64,000 nucleotides of DNA from assembly GCA_021186555.1 (NCBI GenBank), contig JAJKFL010000006.1:38685478-38749477 (forward strand). Reading direction: 5' to 3'. The notes beneath the pieces were generated by a model. It had not been told where the DNA came from. It saw nothing but the letters and a program-made list of their open reading frames with translations, and made no database searches. This DNA is from Reticulitermes speratus (taxonomy: Eukaryota; Arthropoda; Insecta; Blattodea; Rhinotermitidae). A program made the position numbers and the translations under genes. Positions 61,590-64,000 of the stretch are shown here, in pieces; position 1 is the first letter of the stretch; each line of letters opens with the position of its first letter.

Positions 61590-61775
61590 GATCTGCGCTC
61601 TTTTGGGATCTTACGCAGCGTTTCTTACCGATGTTTCGGGACAACCTATCGGTACCATCCTCATGGATCAAGCAGTCCTTGAATACGGGACCGATAGGTT
61701 GTCCCGAAACATCGGTAAGAAATTACCATTCTACGCTTCGTAAAATCGCAAAAGAGCGCAGGTCTAAAACGGGGG
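61590..61775. mobile_element. Foldback element with GGGACC hairpins
   Basis: Mirror arms: GCGCTCTTTTGGGATCTTAC...TTCTTACCGATGTTTCGGG on the left and GTCCCGAAACATCGGTAAG...GCAAAAGAGCGC on the right. Same family as the 18.7-kb element. Confidence 0.7.
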
Positions 61776-62417
61776 TAACTGAAAACTGCAACCCAATTTT
61801 TGGATTGAAGAATCCTTACATTTATCGCTGTGTGAGTATGCGCATTGTCACGCACACGATGTTAATGTTCCAGGTCTGGTCTCAAGAGCTTGATGGGTTA
61901 TGCCAATATTTTATTTCAGTCTCATTAAACTCTTGCCGCACTGTGTATGTCATGTAAAATTAACTATTTATTAGTTTCGTTGTTGATAAACAACCAATTA
62001 TTTCATAATGCGTGTACTGTTTACACTTTTAAAATAATTTATCGTGCAACTGAGACTGCGGAAAGACAATGTGTTTACATTTATGTGTAAAATAACGGTA
62101 ACAAATCCAAAGCTCCAAACCTGGTACATCGAGGATTCAGATACTGATTAATTTCAGTTTAAGAAGCAGAAATACTGACTACTGAATACAGAATACGGAA
62201 AGGCGGAGCTTAAGCTTGGTGGTGTAAATGAAGAGAGTAATGCATGTAGCATGACATGAGAACGCTATAAAGGATGAAGACAGGGCGTTGAAGAAAAGAT
62301 AGAATTACAGACCTGCAGATTCTGTGCAAAAGAACGATCTTTAGGTCGATATAAACATTACATTTCCTGATCTGCAAACACAAGAATAAGATGGTTGAAT
62401 ACACTATGTCTATATGG

Positions 62418-62700
62418 CGTTATCGTAGTTTAATGGATAGCTCACATGGTGTAGAGACTAGCTACGGGTTGTACGACTGAGAAATTTGGAGTTCAACTCC
62501 CGGCAGGAGCAAAGGAACTATTCTCTGTCCGCAATGTGCAGACTACCTCTGAGGCCCATCCATCCTTCTATCCAATGCGGTATCGGAGGTACTTTCTTTA
62601 GCGGTAAAGTTTCTACGCCGCGAAACTGGCCATTCACATCTCTCTCTACTTTCAAAACCACACGCCATCTTGGCTGCCGAATAAAACACAGTGGCAACTT
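62418..62700 (+). repeat. tRNA-derived SINE, family 2
   Basis: Head ATCGTAGTTTAATGGATAGC, B box GAGTTCAACTCCCGGC, and a body with GGCCCATCCATCCTTCTATC. Divergent member. Confidence 0.6.
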
Positions 62701-63107
62701 TACTGTACCATTTATTTAACCAACAGTTTGAAAAAGACGCACCCTGAATGTTACTTTGTCAAAGTTATCGTAAATCACTTGACTTATACGTGAGATTATT
62801 TTGAAAATCCTTTACGCTATCTGGGTATATTAACATTAAGGATGAATATCCTTCTCGCCATCTGGGTATATCAATTGATATCTTCTGCAATATCCCTAAC
62901 GTCCGGTGGCCCGAATTCCTGCAACGTGGCCACACTAAGCTCAAACCCCGCTGCCTGGATTGCAAAGCGATTGCTGGCACATTGTTAAACAGTCATGCCT
63001 GACGCTGAGTCGCAGGTACTTCTCTGGCAACTTGGTTTGGCATAAGAAGTAGCCACGCAAACTACACGACTCAAACTTAAAAAAGTTGTGAAAATTACTT
63101 ATAAAAC

Positions 63108-63370
63108 TTTCGCGAGCAAACAGGCAAGAATTTATGGGAAGTGTTAACGAAACCTACGCGAGTTGACAGACAAGAATTTATGGGAAGTTTTAACGAAACC
63201 TACGCGAGTTGACAGACAAGAATTTATGGGAAGTGTTAACGAAACCTACGCGAGTTGACAGACAAGAATGTATGGGAAGTTTTAACGAAACCTACGCGAG
63301 TTGACAGACAAGAATTTATGGGAAGTGTTAACGAAACCTACGCGAGCTGACAGACAAGAATTTGTAGACA
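63108..63370. repeat. 46-bp minisatellite, about 6 copies
   Basis: Unit: GACAAGAATTTATGGGAAGT then TTTAACGAAACCTACGCGAG and TTGACA. Neighbouring copies differ by one or two bases. Related units resume at 63805 after an insertion. Confidence 0.92.
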
Positions 63371-63695
63371 TTATTTATAAAACTTGCAAATATAAACGAA
63401 CTTATGGAAAGTAATAGCTATTAATTGTGCAACAATTTACAACGAATAATCAACGGACGTAACATCAGCTCCACTACACCTCACCACATCATAGAACATC
63501 GACTACGACAAGCCAACCAAAGTCTTAATAATTTTAACAGTGAAATAGTTTAACACACGACGATCTCAATAGACAACCAACGTCATACCCATAGAAGTGC
63601 AGTGTACACAAAAAGAAAATTCCCAGAGCATAACAACCATACAATTAAACAACAAAAGTGGACAGCGCGCAGTGAAGTATATATATATATAGATG

Positions 63696-63736
63696 CCCCT
63701 GATGATGGTCATGTAGTGACCGAAACATATGTAGGG
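63696..63736 (+). ncRNA. Minimal hammerhead ribozyme motif 6
   Basis: Stem I CCC/GGG; CUGAUGA; bulged U; stem II GGUCA/UGACC with loop UGUAG; GAAA; CAUAUG; cleavage triplet GUA. A box GTGCAGTTGTTGGCAG follows about 25 nt after the motif. It lies in the segment that splits the minisatellite. Confidence 0.73.
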
Positions 63737-63804
63737 TACCATTGAGTGACAATTTATTTTAATAGTGCAGTTGTTGGCAGACGAGTGATTCCTTACGGAA
63801 AGTA

Positions 63805-64000
63805 TTTAAGAAACTTAGGCCAGCAAGCAGACAACAATTTATGGACGTATTTACGAAAATTACGCGAACAGGACAAGAATTTGTGTGATTATTTACGAAA
63901 CCTACGCGAGAAGTCAGAGAAGAATTTATTGAAAATACTTACAAAACGCAGCGAGCAGACAGACACAAACTTACAGAAAATACTTACGAAACGTAGCGAG
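63805..64000. repeat. Divergent continuation of the minisatellite
   Basis: Units of similar length with AAGAATTT...TTTACGAAACCTACGCGAG and later ACTTACGAAACGTAGCGAG run to the window edge. Confidence 0.75.

Noticed and set aside
1..64000. CRISPR arrays, operons or bacterial features
   Set aside because: None; the DNA is eukaryotic with spliced exons.

Overview
The window is animal nuclear DNA, most likely from an insect and probably a cockroach or termite relative (Blattodea). Genes are split into short exons with GT/AG borders and introns up to 25 kb. The DNA is AT-rich and packed with decayed transposons, tRNA-derived SINEs, microsatellites and foldback elements. The order is inferred from the style of the SINEs and LINEs; no database was searched.

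One host gene on the minus strand dominates. Four exons (49307-49096, 45624-45367, 44824-44705, 19589-19456) read in phase into a Pro/Ser-rich linker followed by the NCD2 domain of an NAB transcriptional corepressor (Drosophila nab, vertebrate NAB1/NAB2). The upstream NCD1 exon is not visible and should lie beyond position 64000. Further minus-strand exons follow at 14201, 13935, 12163 (coiled coil), 10936, 9547, 9411, 4575, 3206, 1174 and 704. Most splice phases chain, but two or more exons are missing from the chain. Part of this 3' series could therefore be a neighbouring gene.

The introns hold mobile elements. These include an RTE-like LINE (15.2-18.3 kb, minus) with 3'-end relics elsewhere, a second LINE (21.5-22.9 kb, minus), a Tc1/mariner-type element with intact TIRs and TA duplication (5.51-6.77 kb), two mariner relics (37.1-38.2 and 42.0-42.5 kb), two hAT-like non-autonomous elements with 8-bp duplications (26.27-26.69 and 29.58-30.41 kb), three families of tRNA-derived SINEs, and two 46-bp minisatellites (53.9-54.2 and 63.1-63.4 kb, the latter resuming at 63.8 kb).

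The most interesting structure is a dispersed set of minimal hammerhead-ribozyme motifs (11.3, 25.2, 42.7, 60.3, 60.9 and 63.7 kb). All keep the CUGANGA and GAAA cores and a UH cleavage site, while stem II and the palindromic stem III change in compensating ways. Most are followed by a shared box close to GTGCATTTAGTTGGTA. Two of them sit in a head-to-head inverted repeat of about 820 bp flanked by a perfect 10-bp duplication. A fragment resembling the start of a Penelope-like element ORF lies at 31.8-32.1 kb beside the same box, linking the ribozymes to that class.

Regions not listed as features appear to be AT-rich intron or intergenic DNA with no gene that I can support.
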